From Actinomycetes bacterium (GTDB lineage Bacteria; Actinomycetota; Actinomycetes; Nanopelagicales; Nanopelagicaceae), in assembly GCA_025363635.1 (NCBI GenBank), contig JANYDL010000078.1, positions 1-55,992 on the forward strand: a DNA stretch of 55,992 nt, written 5' to 3'. The position numbers were made by a program, and so were the translations under genes. Of this stretch, positions 39,415-48,344 are shown in pieces. A model generated the notes under the pieces. It made no database searches. It was not told where the DNA came from and saw only the letters and a list, made by a program, of their open reading frames with translations. Positions within the stretch are counted from its first letter, which is position 1; each line of letters opens with the position of its first letter.

Positions 39415-39423
39415 ATCAAGGTG

Positions 39424-39429
39424 TAGCCT
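39424..39429 (+). promoter_or_regulatory. -10 box of flavin dehydrogenase gene
   Basis: TAGCCT, nine bases before the ATG at 39439, no ribosome site between. It would also drive the coupled aldo/keto reductase gene. Confidence 0.4.
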
Positions 39430-39438
39430 CCTATCACA

Positions 39439-40683
39439 ATGACCGCGGGTGATGGAGATTTTCTCAAGAGTAAGCGACAGTGGCCAAGTATTCGATATTT
39501 TCTCTCTTTGATTGATTTTTCGCTTCCGGCTTTTAATCTAAAACGAAGGACTTTGCATCGGGCTGTGACCATAGAAGATCTGAAGCGAGCAGCAAAAAAG
39601 CGTGTACCAAGAGTCGTTTTTGATTATGTAGAAGGCTCAGCAGGAAATGAAGTTGGAATTTCGCGCTCACTGCTCAGTTATCGAAATGTCGAATGGAAAG
39701 TCCGTGGCTTTTCGGATGTATCTGAAATCGACACCTCTATATACATTCTGAATGAACGAGTCGAGATGCCTATTTTGTTTGCTCCGACCGGTTATACGCG
39801 TTTCATGAATCACGTCGGAGAGCCAGCCGTTGCATCAGTGGCTGAGAACAATAATTTGATTTATACCTTATCCACTATGGGCACCACATCTCCAGCGGAA
39901 TTGGCACGTGCTGTTCCAGGTTCACGTCGTTGGTTTCAACTTTATGTGGTTCAAAATCGTCAAGATAGTCTTAATGTCATCAATCAAGCGAAAGATAACG
40001 GCTTTGAGGCGCTAGTTCTGACCATTGATACTCCAGTAACTGGACTTCGACATCGCGATACACGAAATGGACTCACAATTCCTCCACGAATCCGGCCTTC
40101 AACAATTATTGCTATTGCGCGAAAACCGCGATGGTGGATAAATCTCCTCACTACGAAACCATTAGAATTTGCGGCGTTTCGCGGGTGGGATCGGTCCCTT
40201 CAAGAGCTCGCGTCAACAATTTTTGATCCTTCCATGACATGGAAAGATTTGGAATGGTTACAAAGTGTTTGGGATGGTCCAATCATTGTTAAAGGGGTGC
40301 AAAACGTAAGAGATGCTAGAAAACTTTCAAGAATGGGCGTCGCGGGTATTGTCGTTTCTAATCATGGCGGGAGGCAATTGGACCAAGGACCAGTCCCCTT
40401 GGAAATCTTGAGCGATATCGTTAAAGAAGTTGATGGCAAAGTGGATGTGTATATAGATGGCGCGATTATGTCGGGCAGCGATGTCTATAGTGCAATTGCA
40501 CTTGGTGCGAAAGCGGTTTTCATTGGGCGTGCTTACCTTTATGGGATTATGGCCGGTGGCCAAAGGGGAGTTGAAAAAGTTGTAGAAATTATGAAGAAAG
40601 AACTGATCAACACAATGGCGCTATCGGGAGCGAAGACTATTGAAGATATTCATGAGCTAGGCGCAAGAATTCGAAAGTCTTGA
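39439..40683 (+). CDS. FMN-dependent alpha-hydroxyacid dehydrogenase (LldD-like)
   Basis: 414 residues. FMN TIM barrel with the catalytic histidine in VVSNHGGRQLDQGP, FDYVEGSAGNE near the N-terminus, MPILFAPTGYTRFMN, and DGAIMSGSDVYSAIALGAKAVFIGRA. Family members oxidise L-lactate, glycolate or other 2-hydroxyacids and pass electrons to quinone or oxygen. L-lactate is a product of the L-fucose oxidation route, which would fit the cluster. Substrate not proven. Its TGA overlaps the next ATG by one base. Confidence 0.85.
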   Translation: MTAGDGDFLKSKRQWPSIRYFLSLIDFSLPAFNLKRRTLHRAVTIEDLKRAAKKRVPRVVFDYVEGSAGNEVGISRSLLSYRNVEWKVRGFSDVSEIDTSIYILNERVEMPILFAPTGYTRFMNHVGEPAVASVAENNNLIYTLSTMGTTSPAELARAVPGSRRWFQLYVVQNRQDSLNVINQAKDNGFEALVLTIDTPVTGLRHRDTRNGLTIPPRIRPSTIIAIARKPRWWINLLTTKPLEFAAFRGWDRSLQELASTIFDPSMTWKDLEWLQSVWDGPIIVKGVQNVRDARKLSRMGVAGIVVSNHGGRQLDQGPVPLEILSDIVKEVDGKVDVYIDGAIMSGSDVYSAIALGAKAVFIGRAYLYGIMAGGQRGVEKVVEIMKKELINTMALSGAKTIEDIHELGARIRKS

Positions 40684-41723
40684 TGCAAAAACGAGAACTA
40701 GTAAAGGGATACTTCATCTCTCCTGTTTTAAAAGGTGGCTGGCAACTCAGTGATGGTCACTCATTATCTGAGTCGCCGGAAAATCGGACTGGCGTAGATG
40801 ACACGATTGCATTTATTGAGGCAGGAATTACAACGCTTGATTTTGGAGATATTTATACAGGCGTTGAAGAGATTATTGGGCGAGCAGTTGCTCAATTGTC
40901 CGAGAAATATGGACGGGATGGGCGCAAAAAAGTACAACTTCATACTAAATATGTGCCCAATGAATCTAGTTTAGCGAACTTTGATAAAGGCGATATCGAG
41001 CGAATCGTAAATCGTTCGCTCCATCGGCTGCAGGTAGAGCAAGTAGATCTAGTGCAATTTCACTGGTGGCGTTACGAGAACCCAAATTACCTAAACGCCT
41101 TGGAAGAACTTTTTAGACTCAAGAGTTTGGGAAAAATTGGACACGTTGGCATTACGAATTTCGATGTAACACGCCTACAAGAAATGGTGAATTCTGGGTT
41201 GAAGCCAGCGAGTATCCAACTTCAATACTCCCTTTTGGATAGGCGTCCAGAAGAGGGTATGACGGATTATTGCAGAGATCAGGGAATTGGAATTCTCTGT
41301 TACGGAACTGTGGCAGGTGGCTATATTTCTGAGAGGTACTTGGGTGAGGGAGTTCCGTCGACCTATGAAACCCGCTCAAAAGTAAAATATCGTTTGATCA
41401 TTGACGAATTTGGAGGGTGGGAACTTTTTCAGGAATTGTTAGCCGTGCTTAAGAATATTGCGATCGCACACCATAGTGATATCGCGACTATTTCATCTGC
41501 CTTTACGCTCTCTCGTAAAGGCGTCTGTGGGGTGATTGTGGGCGCAAGAAACCTGATCCATCTGCAAAGAAATCTTTCGATACCCGAGATACGTTTTTCT
41601 GATGCAGAAATTGAGGCTATTGAGGAAGTCTTGTCGCGAGCAGAGGGACCCAGAGGTCCTGTTTATGACTTAGAGAGGTATTCGGATAAACACAGAAATA
41701 TCATGAAGACCAATTTAAATTAA
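40683..41723 (+). CDS. aldo/keto reductase
   Basis: NADPH-type aldo/keto reductase barrel, 346 residues from ATG 40683. TTLDFGDIYTGVEEIIG carries the catalytic aspartate and tyrosine, LHTKYVPNE the lysine, and VDLVQFHWWRYE the histidine. The C-terminal TLSRKGVCGVIVGARNLIHLQRN is the usual cofactor region. Coupled to the flavin dehydrogenase gene by a one-base overlap. Substrate unknown; role in sugar or carbonyl metabolism inferred from context. Confidence 0.82.
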   Translation: MQKRELVKGYFISPVLKGGWQLSDGHSLSESPENRTGVDDTIAFIEAGITTLDFGDIYTGVEEIIGRAVAQLSEKYGRDGRKKVQLHTKYVPNESSLANFDKGDIERIVNRSLHRLQVEQVDLVQFHWWRYENPNYLNALEELFRLKSLGKIGHVGITNFDVTRLQEMVNSGLKPASIQLQYSLLDRRPEEGMTDYCRDQGIGILCYGTVAGGYISERYLGEGVPSTYETRSKVKYRLIIDEFGGWELFQELLAVLKNIAIAHHSDIATISSAFTLSRKGVCGVIVGARNLIHLQRNLSIPEIRFSDAEIEAIEEVLSRAEGPRGPVYDLERYSDKHRNIMKTNLN

Positions 41724-41726
41724 CTT

Positions 41727-42041
41727 TTATGTGAGCAAATCTGCGTCGAGAGTGATTGAGTTTGTTCGCTCTACTCTCATTATCAATTTCTCTTCTGGGT
41801 CGGGGCATGCAAATTCCGTGTCAATGCTTAACCAATCGCTTTTCAAGAGAGTGCGCTGTTTGGCAGATAGAAAGGGAAGCACCGATTGAAGAGCGTAAAT
41901 GCAAAAATGTTTGCCTTGTGGAATCTTTAATTCCGAACTATTTCTTAATTCAAAGAAATCGCCGACTTGCATGCCACACACGGATCTACCCTCTATCCGA
42001 TCGACCACAACTTTCAGGTTGAAAAGGTCCATTTGCGCCAT
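41727..42041 (-). CDS. TIGR04076-type small protein
   Basis: 104 residues. LKVVVDRIEGRSVCGMQVGDFFELR, then FCIYALQSVLPFL and FACPDPEEKLIMRVERT recall the TIGR04076 family of small cysteine-bearing proteins of unknown role, often next to aldo/keto reductases. That is the case here on both sides. Its 3' end is 3 bases from the convergent reductase. TAAGGT five bases before the ATG suggests a leaderless mRNA. Confidence 0.65.
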   Translation of the reverse strand: MAQMDLFNLKVVVDRIEGRSVCGMQVGDFFELRNSSELKIPQGKHFCIYALQSVLPFLSAKQRTLLKSDWLSIDTEFACPDPEEKLIMRVERTNSITLDADLLT

Positions 42042-42046
42042 ACGAA

Positions 42047-42052
42047 ACCTTA
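42047..42052 (-). promoter_or_regulatory. -10 box of TIGR04076-like gene
   Basis: TAAGGT on the minus strand, five bases before the ATG at 42041. No ribosome site. Confidence 0.4.
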
Positions 42053-42145
42053 TCTTGAATTAATTTGCCAATGTTCTTTTCCAGTTCTGCCGTGAGCCGA
42101 TACTATAGGATTTCGACTGGCGGAAATTGGACTAGGGAGAAACAA

Positions 42146-43138
42146 ATGACCTCATTGGAAACATCAACAGTTCGTGACCGCATAACCCTGACCAAACTTG
42201 GTTTAGGTTGCGCTCAATTTGGAAATCTTTTCCACGAAACTACAGATGAGGCTTGCACTGAGGCGGTTCTCCAGTCATGGAAGTCTGGGGTTCGGTATTT
42301 CGACGTCGCGCCGCACTATGGATTGGGATTGGGTGAAAGACGCTTAGGTCAGGCGATTAAGTCACTGCCTCGTGAAGAAATCATTGTCTCTACAAAGGTG
42401 GGAAGAGTTTTGGAACCAAGTCCGGAGACGGCAGATCGGCAAGACGAGCAAGGGTTTGTGGTTCCGGCGAATGTGAAGAGGGTATTTGATTTTTCTCGAG
42501 ACGGAATCATGCGCTCGTTTGAGGATAGTTTGAAGAGAATGGATTTGGATTATGTAGATGTACTTTACTTGCACGATCCAGATGATCATTGGCAAAGCGC
42601 TTCGACCACGGGCGTACAAACTCTGATTGAATTGCGTGATCAAGGCGTCGTGAAGGCGATAGGCGCAGGAATGAATCAACATGAGATGCTTACCAAATTT
42701 GTCAAAGAAACAGACATTGACTTAGTCATGTTGGCAGGCAGGTTTACACTTTTGGAGCAAGGTGCCCTCACGGAGTTGCTTCCTACCGCGATGAAGAAAA
42801 AGGTCGGAATTGTTAACGTCGGCGTGTATAACTCCGGGCTACTCAGCAAAGCGCGACCAGGTCAAGGGGCTAATTACAATTATGCGCCAGCCTCTGATGA
42901 GATCTTGGCTCGCGTACATCAAATAGCGGATGTATGTGAAGAGTTTGATGTGACTCTTCCAGAGGCTGCCATCGCTTATGTCCAACTTCATCCGGCGGTT
43001 TGCTCGGTGGTATTGGGAGCTCGTGATGGAGAACAGGCACACGTAAATGCCACTCGATTTGGAAAAGAAATTCCCGTTGAATTATGGAGGAAATTAAGTG
43101 ATAAAAGGCTGATAGTAGATCCTGAACATTTCAAGTAA
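42146..43138 (+). CDS. D-threo-aldose 1-dehydrogenase-like aldo/keto reductase
   Basis: 330 residues from ATG 42146 with AGGGAGA upstream; a TACTAT at 42101-42106 may be its -10 box. Motifs LGLGCAQFGNLF, RYFDVAPHYGLGLGERRLG, STKVGRVLEP and YLHDPDDHW are close to the aldose 1-dehydrogenase branch that oxidises L-fucose, D-arabinose or L-xylose to the lactone. It would be the entry step feeding the SMP-30 lactonase and the IlvD-type dehydratase further upstream. The sugar is inferred, not shown. Confidence 0.8.
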   Translation: MTSLETSTVRDRITLTKLGLGCAQFGNLFHETTDEACTEAVLQSWKSGVRYFDVAPHYGLGLGERRLGQAIKSLPREEIIVSTKVGRVLEPSPETADRQDEQGFVVPANVKRVFDFSRDGIMRSFEDSLKRMDLDYVDVLYLHDPDDHWQSASTTGVQTLIELRDQGVVKAIGAGMNQHEMLTKFVKETDIDLVMLAGRFTLLEQGALTELLPTAMKKKVGIVNVGVYNSGLLSKARPGQGANYNYAPASDEILARVHQIADVCEEFDVTLPEAAIAYVQLHPAVCSVVLGARDGEQAHVNATRFGKEIPVELWRKLSDKRLIVDPEHFK

Positions 43139-43182
43139 TTTCTTCATAATTCTCGACCGTAAGTCCACTTCTTCACACTTGC

Positions 43183-43188
43183 TATCCT
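43183..43188 (+). promoter_or_regulatory. -10 box of leaderless VOC gene
   Basis: TATCCT, six bases before the ATG at 43195; the spacer TTCCCC has no ribosome-binding potential. Confidence 0.5.
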
Positions 43189-43194
43189 TTCCCC

Positions 43195-43647
43195 ATGCCC
43201 TCTATTAGCCACATGCTCTGGTTTGACGACCAAGCCGAAGAAGCCGCCAATTTATATCTTTCTATTTTTGGAACCGGTGTCATCAGTAACGTTTCTCGAG
43301 GACCAGATGGGAAGGCGTTTACGGTGAATTTCGAATTACTCGGTGAGGCATATATAGCGCTCAACGGTGGCCCAATGCATACTTTCTCAGAAGGGTTTTC
43401 TATTTTTGTACATTGTGATGGACAAGAAGAAGTCGATCGTTACTGGGACGCGTTCATCAATTCAGGTGGTTCAGAAGGGCGATGCGGTTGGCTTAAGGAC
43501 AAGTACGGACTTTCATGGCAGATTATCCCGCGCCAATTAGGGGAGAGCCTGAGTAATCCAGATCCGTCGAAGGCACGGAAAGCCATGGAAGCAATGATGC
43601 AGATGCGTAAAATAAACGTTAGCGAGCTTGAGGCAGCTGTTCGATAA
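43195..43647 (+). CDS. VOC-superfamily protein (PhnB/3-demethylubiquinone methyltransferase-like fold)
   Basis: 150 residues: ISHMLWFDDQAEEAANLYLSIF begins the fold, FTVNFELLGEAYIALNGG continues it, and the second half ends with CGWLKDKYGLSWQIIP, a pattern of the PF06983-type group. Despite older names these are not methyltransferases; most have no known role. Single transcription unit by appearance. Confidence 0.8.
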   Translation: MPSISHMLWFDDQAEEAANLYLSIFGTGVISNVSRGPDGKAFTVNFELLGEAYIALNGGPMHTFSEGFSIFVHCDGQEEVDRYWDAFINSGGSEGRCGWLKDKYGLSWQIIPRQLGESLSNPDPSKARKAMEAMMQMRKINVSELEAAVR

Positions 43648-43683
43648 ATTTTAGGTTTACTGTGTGCGCGTGGGTAAAAAATA

Positions 43684-44823
43684 GTGAAAGAGAAATTTGG
43701 CAGCTCGAGAGAATTGCCGACTCGTGGTTTTGTCTTTGCGGCAATTGCTTTTGCGATGATGGGATTCACTTCGAGTTGTTGGGGAACAATGCTTCCCTGG
43801 ATCGTGAGTCGAACGGGCATTTCTATCTCTAAGTCAGGCTTAATTCTTGCGTGCTTTACCTTCTTCACACTTGCAGGAACTCTTTCGGGTCAAATTTTTG
43901 GAAGTCGGCGAGATCTCATTTGGTTTATTCGTCGAGGGATCCTGGTTGCTCTCTTGGGTTTCGTAGGTGTTGTGAGCTCGCCCAATCTCCCGCTACTCAC
44001 CCTTTCTGCATGCATTGCCGGTTTTGGCTATGGCTCAACGGGTGTCTCTCTTTTGCAACTCCTCAATCGGAGTAGCAATGCAACTCATCGTCGAATGAAT
44101 GTGGCAAGTGCCGCAACTGGCTTCGGCGCCCTGGCAGGTCCATTGAGTATAGGAACCGTTGGATCGAGGCACATCCCAGTAATTGTTATTTCCGCCATTG
44201 GGATTTCCATGGTTGCAACGAGATTGTTGACCGGTGCCAGTTGGAGAGTTGAAAGATTCCAAGACGATTCACAAACGAGAGGCAATCATTTTCGTTTGGC
44301 CATGGTGTTAGTAGCGATCATCTTCTACTCAGGGGCAGAAAACTCTATTGGTGCTTGGCTTCCAACAATAATCAGTCACTCCCGGGGGACTTTAGAGGCC
44401 GGTGCGCTTAGTAGTGCTTTTTTCTATCTGTTTTTTACTTTGGGACGGTTCATTGGCGTATTTATGGCCAAGCGATTAGATGCACATGCGATAATTTTGC
44501 TTTGTACCACCGCGACATTTATCCCCTTTACCTTCGCCATTCTTAACCACGGTAAGGCGAGTCTGGGTCTTGGTTTGTGTGGCCTCTTTCTTGGACCTAT
44601 ATTTCCCAATGCTTCAAGTTGGATTGCAAGGAAGACACCCGGATTTCCTCTCGCGACTACGGCAACGATGCTTGCAATCATGACAGGCGGCTTTATTTTC
44701 CCACCGACAATTGGCTTTATTCTGGAGGGACATGGCGTTTCGGGTTATTTACTTTCATTAGGAGTTTTACTTTTAGCCTCGACTTCTCTTTTTGCGTACA
44801 GTTATGCAAAATGGCGTAGCTAA
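43684..44823 (+). CDS. MFS transporter
   Basis: 379 residues, GTG start, about 11-12 membrane helices (AFAMMGFTSSCWGTMLPWIV is the first). A basic loop follows helix 2 (SRRDLIWFIRRG), and the second half begins near residue 200. Substrate cannot be read. The position next to the sugar-acid genes makes a sugar:proton carrier of the fucose-permease kind plausible. Ends 7 bases from the convergent DinB-family gene. Confidence 0.8.
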   Translation: MKEKFGSSRELPTRGFVFAAIAFAMMGFTSSCWGTMLPWIVSRTGISISKSGLILACFTFFTLAGTLSGQIFGSRRDLIWFIRRGILVALLGFVGVVSSPNLPLLTLSACIAGFGYGSTGVSLLQLLNRSSNATHRRMNVASAATGFGALAGPLSIGTVGSRHIPVIVISAIGISMVATRLLTGASWRVERFQDDSQTRGNHFRLAMVLVAIIFYSGAENSIGAWLPTIISHSRGTLEAGALSSAFFYLFFTLGRFIGVFMAKRLDAHAIILLCTTATFIPFTFAILNHGKASLGLGLCGLFLGPIFPNASSWIARKTPGFPLATTATMLAIMTGGFIFPPTIGFILEGHGVSGYLLSLGVLLLASTSLFAYSYAKWRS

Positions 44824-44830
44824 GAAAATT

Positions 44831-45430
44831 TTATTCGCGAAGGGTGCCATTCCATTTCCAACCTTGACGCCTAGGCTTTCCGGATAGTTCTATCCGTCCA
44901 GCGAGCCAGAGTAGAAGTTGACCATGGGTTTCGAATGTCGGAAATTCAGTTGTACCAGAAAATAGTCTTTCTATCGCAAATTCAGCAGCGTCATTATTTG
45001 GTACGAAAGTCAATCCAAATCCCTTTGCCAAGTCGTAAGTGTGGACACTTACTTCGACCACTCCCATTGCTGCGAAACCTATTGGATCTGAGACTCCGTA
45101 TGCATGCCATGCTCGATCAGTGGTTTTGGAATCCTTAATAGTTTTTTGAAGAATTCTTGATGCAGTGCAAATCATAGGTAGATATTCGGCAGGCGTAGCT
45201 TTATCTTTCTTGTCAAAGAAAACGGGTTGATAACTATCCATACGTTGCCCTACGACTTGGAAGGCATACTCTGAGCAAGCGCGCATCGTATGAATCGCGG
45301 TTTGTGATTGAGTCCATTCAAGATCTGGAGTAGAGATTTCCCAATCCAGTCCTATCGTTGTCAGAAGGGCTTGTGAGAGTTCTTCGGAAACTAATTCGAG
45401 ATAGTTTGCGGCTGCTGTTAGAGTAATCAT
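44831..45430 (-). CDS. DinB/mycothiol-dependent maleylpyruvate isomerase-like protein
   Basis: 199 residues from ATG 45430 (ATG 45433 adjoins it). Four-helix DinB-type bundle with LEWTQSQTAIHTMRACSEYAF, AAMGVVEVSVHTYDLAKGFGL and LLLWLAGRIEL, as in the actinobacterial MDMPI-like group. Family members use mycothiol and a metal site of histidines. The real substrate is unknown. Divergent from the flavin oxidoreductase gene. Confidence 0.75.
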   Translation of the reverse strand: MITLTAAANYLELVSEELSQALLTTIGLDWEISTPDLEWTQSQTAIHTMRACSEYAFQVVGQRMDSYQPVFFDKKDKATPAEYLPMICTASRILQKTIKDSKTTDRAWHAYGVSDPIGFAAMGVVEVSVHTYDLAKGFGLTFVPNNDAAEFAIERLFSGTTEFPTFETHGQLLLWLAGRIELSGKPRRQGWKWNGTLRE

Positions 45431-45436
45431 CATCTG

Positions 45437-45442
45437 ATAATA
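45437..45442 (-). promoter_or_regulatory. -10 box of DinB-family gene
   Basis: TATTAT on the minus strand, six bases before ATG 45430. It overlaps a GATAAT on the plus strand that may serve the flavin oxidoreductase gene. Confidence 0.4.
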
Positions 45443-45458
45443 GTTGTACGATCATTCC

Positions 45459-46526
45459 ATGGTAAGTATGTTTGATGAAATCAAAATCCGAGATCTGGTA
45501 ATACCTAATCGCATTTGGCTTTCGCCGATGTGCCAATATTCGGCAACTGATGGCTTACCTAATTCTTGGCACCTAGTCCATCTTGGCAAATTTGCCATGG
45601 GCAGAGTCGGATTAATCATGACGGAAGCCTCGGGTATTTCACCAACGGCGCGTTCGACGTTACATGACACTGGTATCTGGAACGACGATCAAGTGCGAGC
45701 CTGGCGTCCGATAGTTGATTTTGTGCATGCACAAGGGTCAAAGATTGGAATCCAACTTTGGCATGCGGGGCAAAAGGGTTCAACGACAACTCCCTGGCAA
45801 GGTCAGGATTATGTTTCATCCCATGAGGGAGGGTGGGAGGCTTCTTCCCCAAGCGGAATTGCGTTTGGAAAGTTGCCACAGCCTGGAACGATCTCCATCT
45901 CAGAAATGAAAGAGACGGTTGCCTTATACCGGTCGGCTGCAAAACGAGCGCTAGAAGCGAATTTTGACGTTGTTGAGATTCACGGCGCTCACGGATATTT
46001 GATTCATTCCTTTCTTTCGCCTATTACCAATCGACGCAATGACGAATATGGCGGGAGCTTTGAGAATCGCATTCGCTTTCTATTGGAGGTTGTCGAGTCA
46101 ATAAGGGAAGTGTGGCCGAGTTCCCATCCACTTTTCTTGCGTACTTCATCTCACGATTGGATTGAAGGTGGCTGGAGCACGCAAGAGAATGGCGAATTAG
46201 CCAAAATTCTTCTGACAAAAGGTGTCGATCTCATCGATTGTTCCTCCGGAGGGATCAAGGCTGACATTACTTATCCCGTAGGCCCGGGCTATCAGGTGCG
46301 ATTTTCAGAAGACATCAAGAAGGCAAGCGAGATGCTCACCTGCGCCGTAGGAATGATTAGTGATCCAGAATTCGCAGAGGAAATCGTGCAAAACAATCGT
46401 GCCGATGCCGTGATGCTAGGAAGAGAGTTTCTCCGGGATCCTAATTGGGTCTTACATGCAGCCACAAGGTTGGGTTATCCATTGACATGGTTGAATCAAT
46501 ATAAGCAAGCCGCACCAAAAAAGTAG
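45459..46526 (+). CDS. old-yellow-enzyme-type NADH:flavin oxidoreductase (YqjM-like)
   Basis: FMN enzyme that reduces activated C=C bonds. About 355 residues. Motifs: NRIWLSPMCQYSATDG, with the cysteine typical of the YqjM class; GIQLWHAGQKG; the substrate-binding histidine region VEIHGAHGYLIHSFLSP; and GREFLRDPNW near the end. Start either 45459 or 45468; neither has a clear ribosome site. Divergent from the DinB-family gene. Substrate unknown. Confidence 0.88.
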   Translation: MVSMFDEIKIRDLVIPNRIWLSPMCQYSATDGLPNSWHLVHLGKFAMGRVGLIMTEASGISPTARSTLHDTGIWNDDQVRAWRPIVDFVHAQGSKIGIQLWHAGQKGSTTTPWQGQDYVSSHEGGWEASSPSGIAFGKLPQPGTISISEMKETVALYRSAAKRALEANFDVVEIHGAHGYLIHSFLSPITNRRNDEYGGSFENRIRFLLEVVESIREVWPSSHPLFLRTSSHDWIEGGWSTQENGELAKILLTKGVDLIDCSSGGIKADITYPVGPGYQVRFSEDIKKASEMLTCAVGMISDPEFAEEIVQNNRADAVMLGREFLRDPNWVLHAATRLGYPLTWLNQYKQAAPKK

Positions 46527-46547
46527 TTGATAGAATTGAAATTAAGT

Positions 46548-46564
46548 GCGCACAATTTGTGCGC
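46548..46564. promoter_or_regulatory. operator-like palindrome upstream of the DUF885-like gene
   Basis: Perfect 8-base arms around a single T: GCGCACAA-T-TTGTGCGC. It ends 9 bases before TATAAA (46574-46579), so it covers the expected -35 region. With no T run after it, it is not a terminator. The remaining gap to 46673 holds the likely 5' leader and nothing else recognisable. Confidence 0.55.
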
Positions 46565-46673
46565 CTTGCGCATTATAAATATTTCTCGACTACTTTTCAC
46601 TGATTGCTTTTTCTAATATCATTTTCAACTAATCAAAGGGTGTCACAACCATCAACTCGTCCATGGAGATTCA

Positions 46674-48341
46674 ATGCACTTTGTTAAAGATATTGAAACG
46701 TTGGGGGCAGATTTTTGGAGTTGGCGAACATTGCAACAACCCAGGTCTCACGATGACATTCCACGTATCGAAAGACCGAAGTACTGGAAGCCTGAATGGT
46801 CCGCCACCTCAATAGCTGATCATCGAAAATGCATTGAAGAGTTCGAAAGGCGATGGAAGACAATAGATGCTGGACCTGTAAGCTCTCCAAAATTTGATAC
46901 GGAAAGTTGGGTTGACTATCAATTGATTGGTAGTGCGATTTATCGGGTCTTTTGGGAACTGGATTACATCAAAATTTGGCAGGAGCAACCTAGATTTTAT
47001 GTTGATCAAACTATTGGAGTTCTTTTTGACCTACTGTTGCCGCCCAAATTGGGAAATGAAGTAATACAAGAGTCGATCCATATTTTGAATTTCACGAAGG
47101 AAATTTTGGATCATGGAATTGCAAATCTTGAGGGGAAGGCGATCGCACCTTTTGCTCAGGTCGCGATTGATTTATTGGCGAACATCGAAAGTCAGATCGC
47201 TACCGTCGTCACGGAATTGAAAGTCATTGATCCCACGGGATCGGGAGACGCTCTTGAATCTGCCGGAAAAGGTGCCGCCGATGCATTTGTAAATTTTCGA
47301 ACGTGGCTAACATCTAATCTTCATTCAATGCGCCCAATAAAGGCGATCGGGCCGGAGAAATATCAGTGGTTCTTTGAGCATGTGGCGTTAGTACCTTTCA
47401 CTACTCACGAACTACGAATGATTGGGCAGATTGAATGGGATAGGGCAGTTGCATTTGAGCATGTGATGATGAACAAACATCGAAATATTCCGGTGCCACC
47501 TATTCCTAAGACGGCAGAGGAACAAGTTGCGCAGGAGGCCATTAAGGAGCGGGAAGTTCGCAATTTCTATGAGGGCGAAGGGATACTCTCCCAGCCCAAT
47601 TCCCTCAAGCACTATTTGACCGCTCCGTTGCCGCCTTATCTAGTACCCATAAAATGGCTCGGAGTTACCGACGACCTTACGGGTGTTTCAAGGGTGGAGG
47701 AGGATGGTTATTCATACGTTCCCGCTCCGCATGCGGCTCTACCCTATTTTTATGCAGCGAATGCTCGTGATACCCGTGCGGGAATTGTTCATGAAGGTGC
47801 TCACTACCAGCAATTGGCGACTTCATGGAGACATCAACGGCCACTTCGCCGCCATTACTACGACTCTGGGGTTAACGAAGGCATAGCTTTCTATAACGAA
47901 GAATTACTTTTAGCTGCTGGACTCTTTGATGATGCGCCGCACTCGCAGACCGTTATGTATAATTTTATGAAACTCAGAGCCATGCGGGTAATTGTGGATG
48001 TTGAATTGGCCACCGGCAGAATTGATATCCCGACTGCGACGGCGTATTTAGAGAAGCAAGTTCCGATGGACCACGAAACTGCTTATGAAGAGGCAGTTTT
48101 CTTCTCGTCGAATCCAGGTCAAGCGCTGACTTACCAAATTGGAAAGACACAGATCATCAAATTGTTTTCCGACGCGATAGCGAAGAAGCGCGCTGAGTCA
48201 ACCGCGTTTAAGATGCAAGAATTTCATGATTTTCTTTGGCTGAACGGGAACGTCCCACTTTCGCTTCTTCGCTTCGAATATCTCAATGATGCATCCGAAA
48301 TAGAACTCATCCAGAATACAAAGAAAAGAAAAGGGGATTAG
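46674..48341 (+). CDS. DUF885-like zinc metallopeptidase
   Basis: 555 residues, mostly helical, no signal peptide. The HExxH motif is at H373-E374-H377 (VHEGAHYQQ), followed by SGVNEGIAFYNEELLL, which supplies the likely third ligand. Both fit the DUF885 gluzincin-like group, although the usual HExxPGHH form is changed. It would act in the cytoplasm, perhaps on imported peptides, since the next genes are a peptidase and a peptide ABC importer. GGAG six bases before the ATG. Substrate not known. Confidence 0.8.
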   Translation: MHFVKDIETLGADFWSWRTLQQPRSHDDIPRIERPKYWKPEWSATSIADHRKCIEEFERRWKTIDAGPVSSPKFDTESWVDYQLIGSAIYRVFWELDYIKIWQEQPRFYVDQTIGVLFDLLLPPKLGNEVIQESIHILNFTKEILDHGIANLEGKAIAPFAQVAIDLLANIESQIATVVTELKVIDPTGSGDALESAGKGAADAFVNFRTWLTSNLHSMRPIKAIGPEKYQWFFEHVALVPFTTHELRMIGQIEWDRAVAFEHVMMNKHRNIPVPPIPKTAEEQVAQEAIKEREVRNFYEGEGILSQPNSLKHYLTAPLPPYLVPIKWLGVTDDLTGVSRVEEDGYSYVPAPHAALPYFYAANARDTRAGIVHEGAHYQQLATSWRHQRPLRRHYYDSGVNEGIAFYNEELLLAAGLFDDAPHSQTVMYNFMKLRAMRVIVDVELATGRIDIPTATAYLEKQVPMDHETAYEEAVFFSSNPGQALTYQIGKTQIIKLFSDAIAKKRAESTAFKMQEFHDFLWLNGNVPLSLLRFEYLNDASEIELIQNTKKRKGD

Positions 48342-48344
48342 GCA

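Noticed and set aside
46548-46564. Inverted repeat as terminator of the flavin oxidoreductase gene
   Set aside because: No T run follows, the loop is too small for a stable RNA hairpin at full pairing, and a TATAAA box follows; an operator is more likely.
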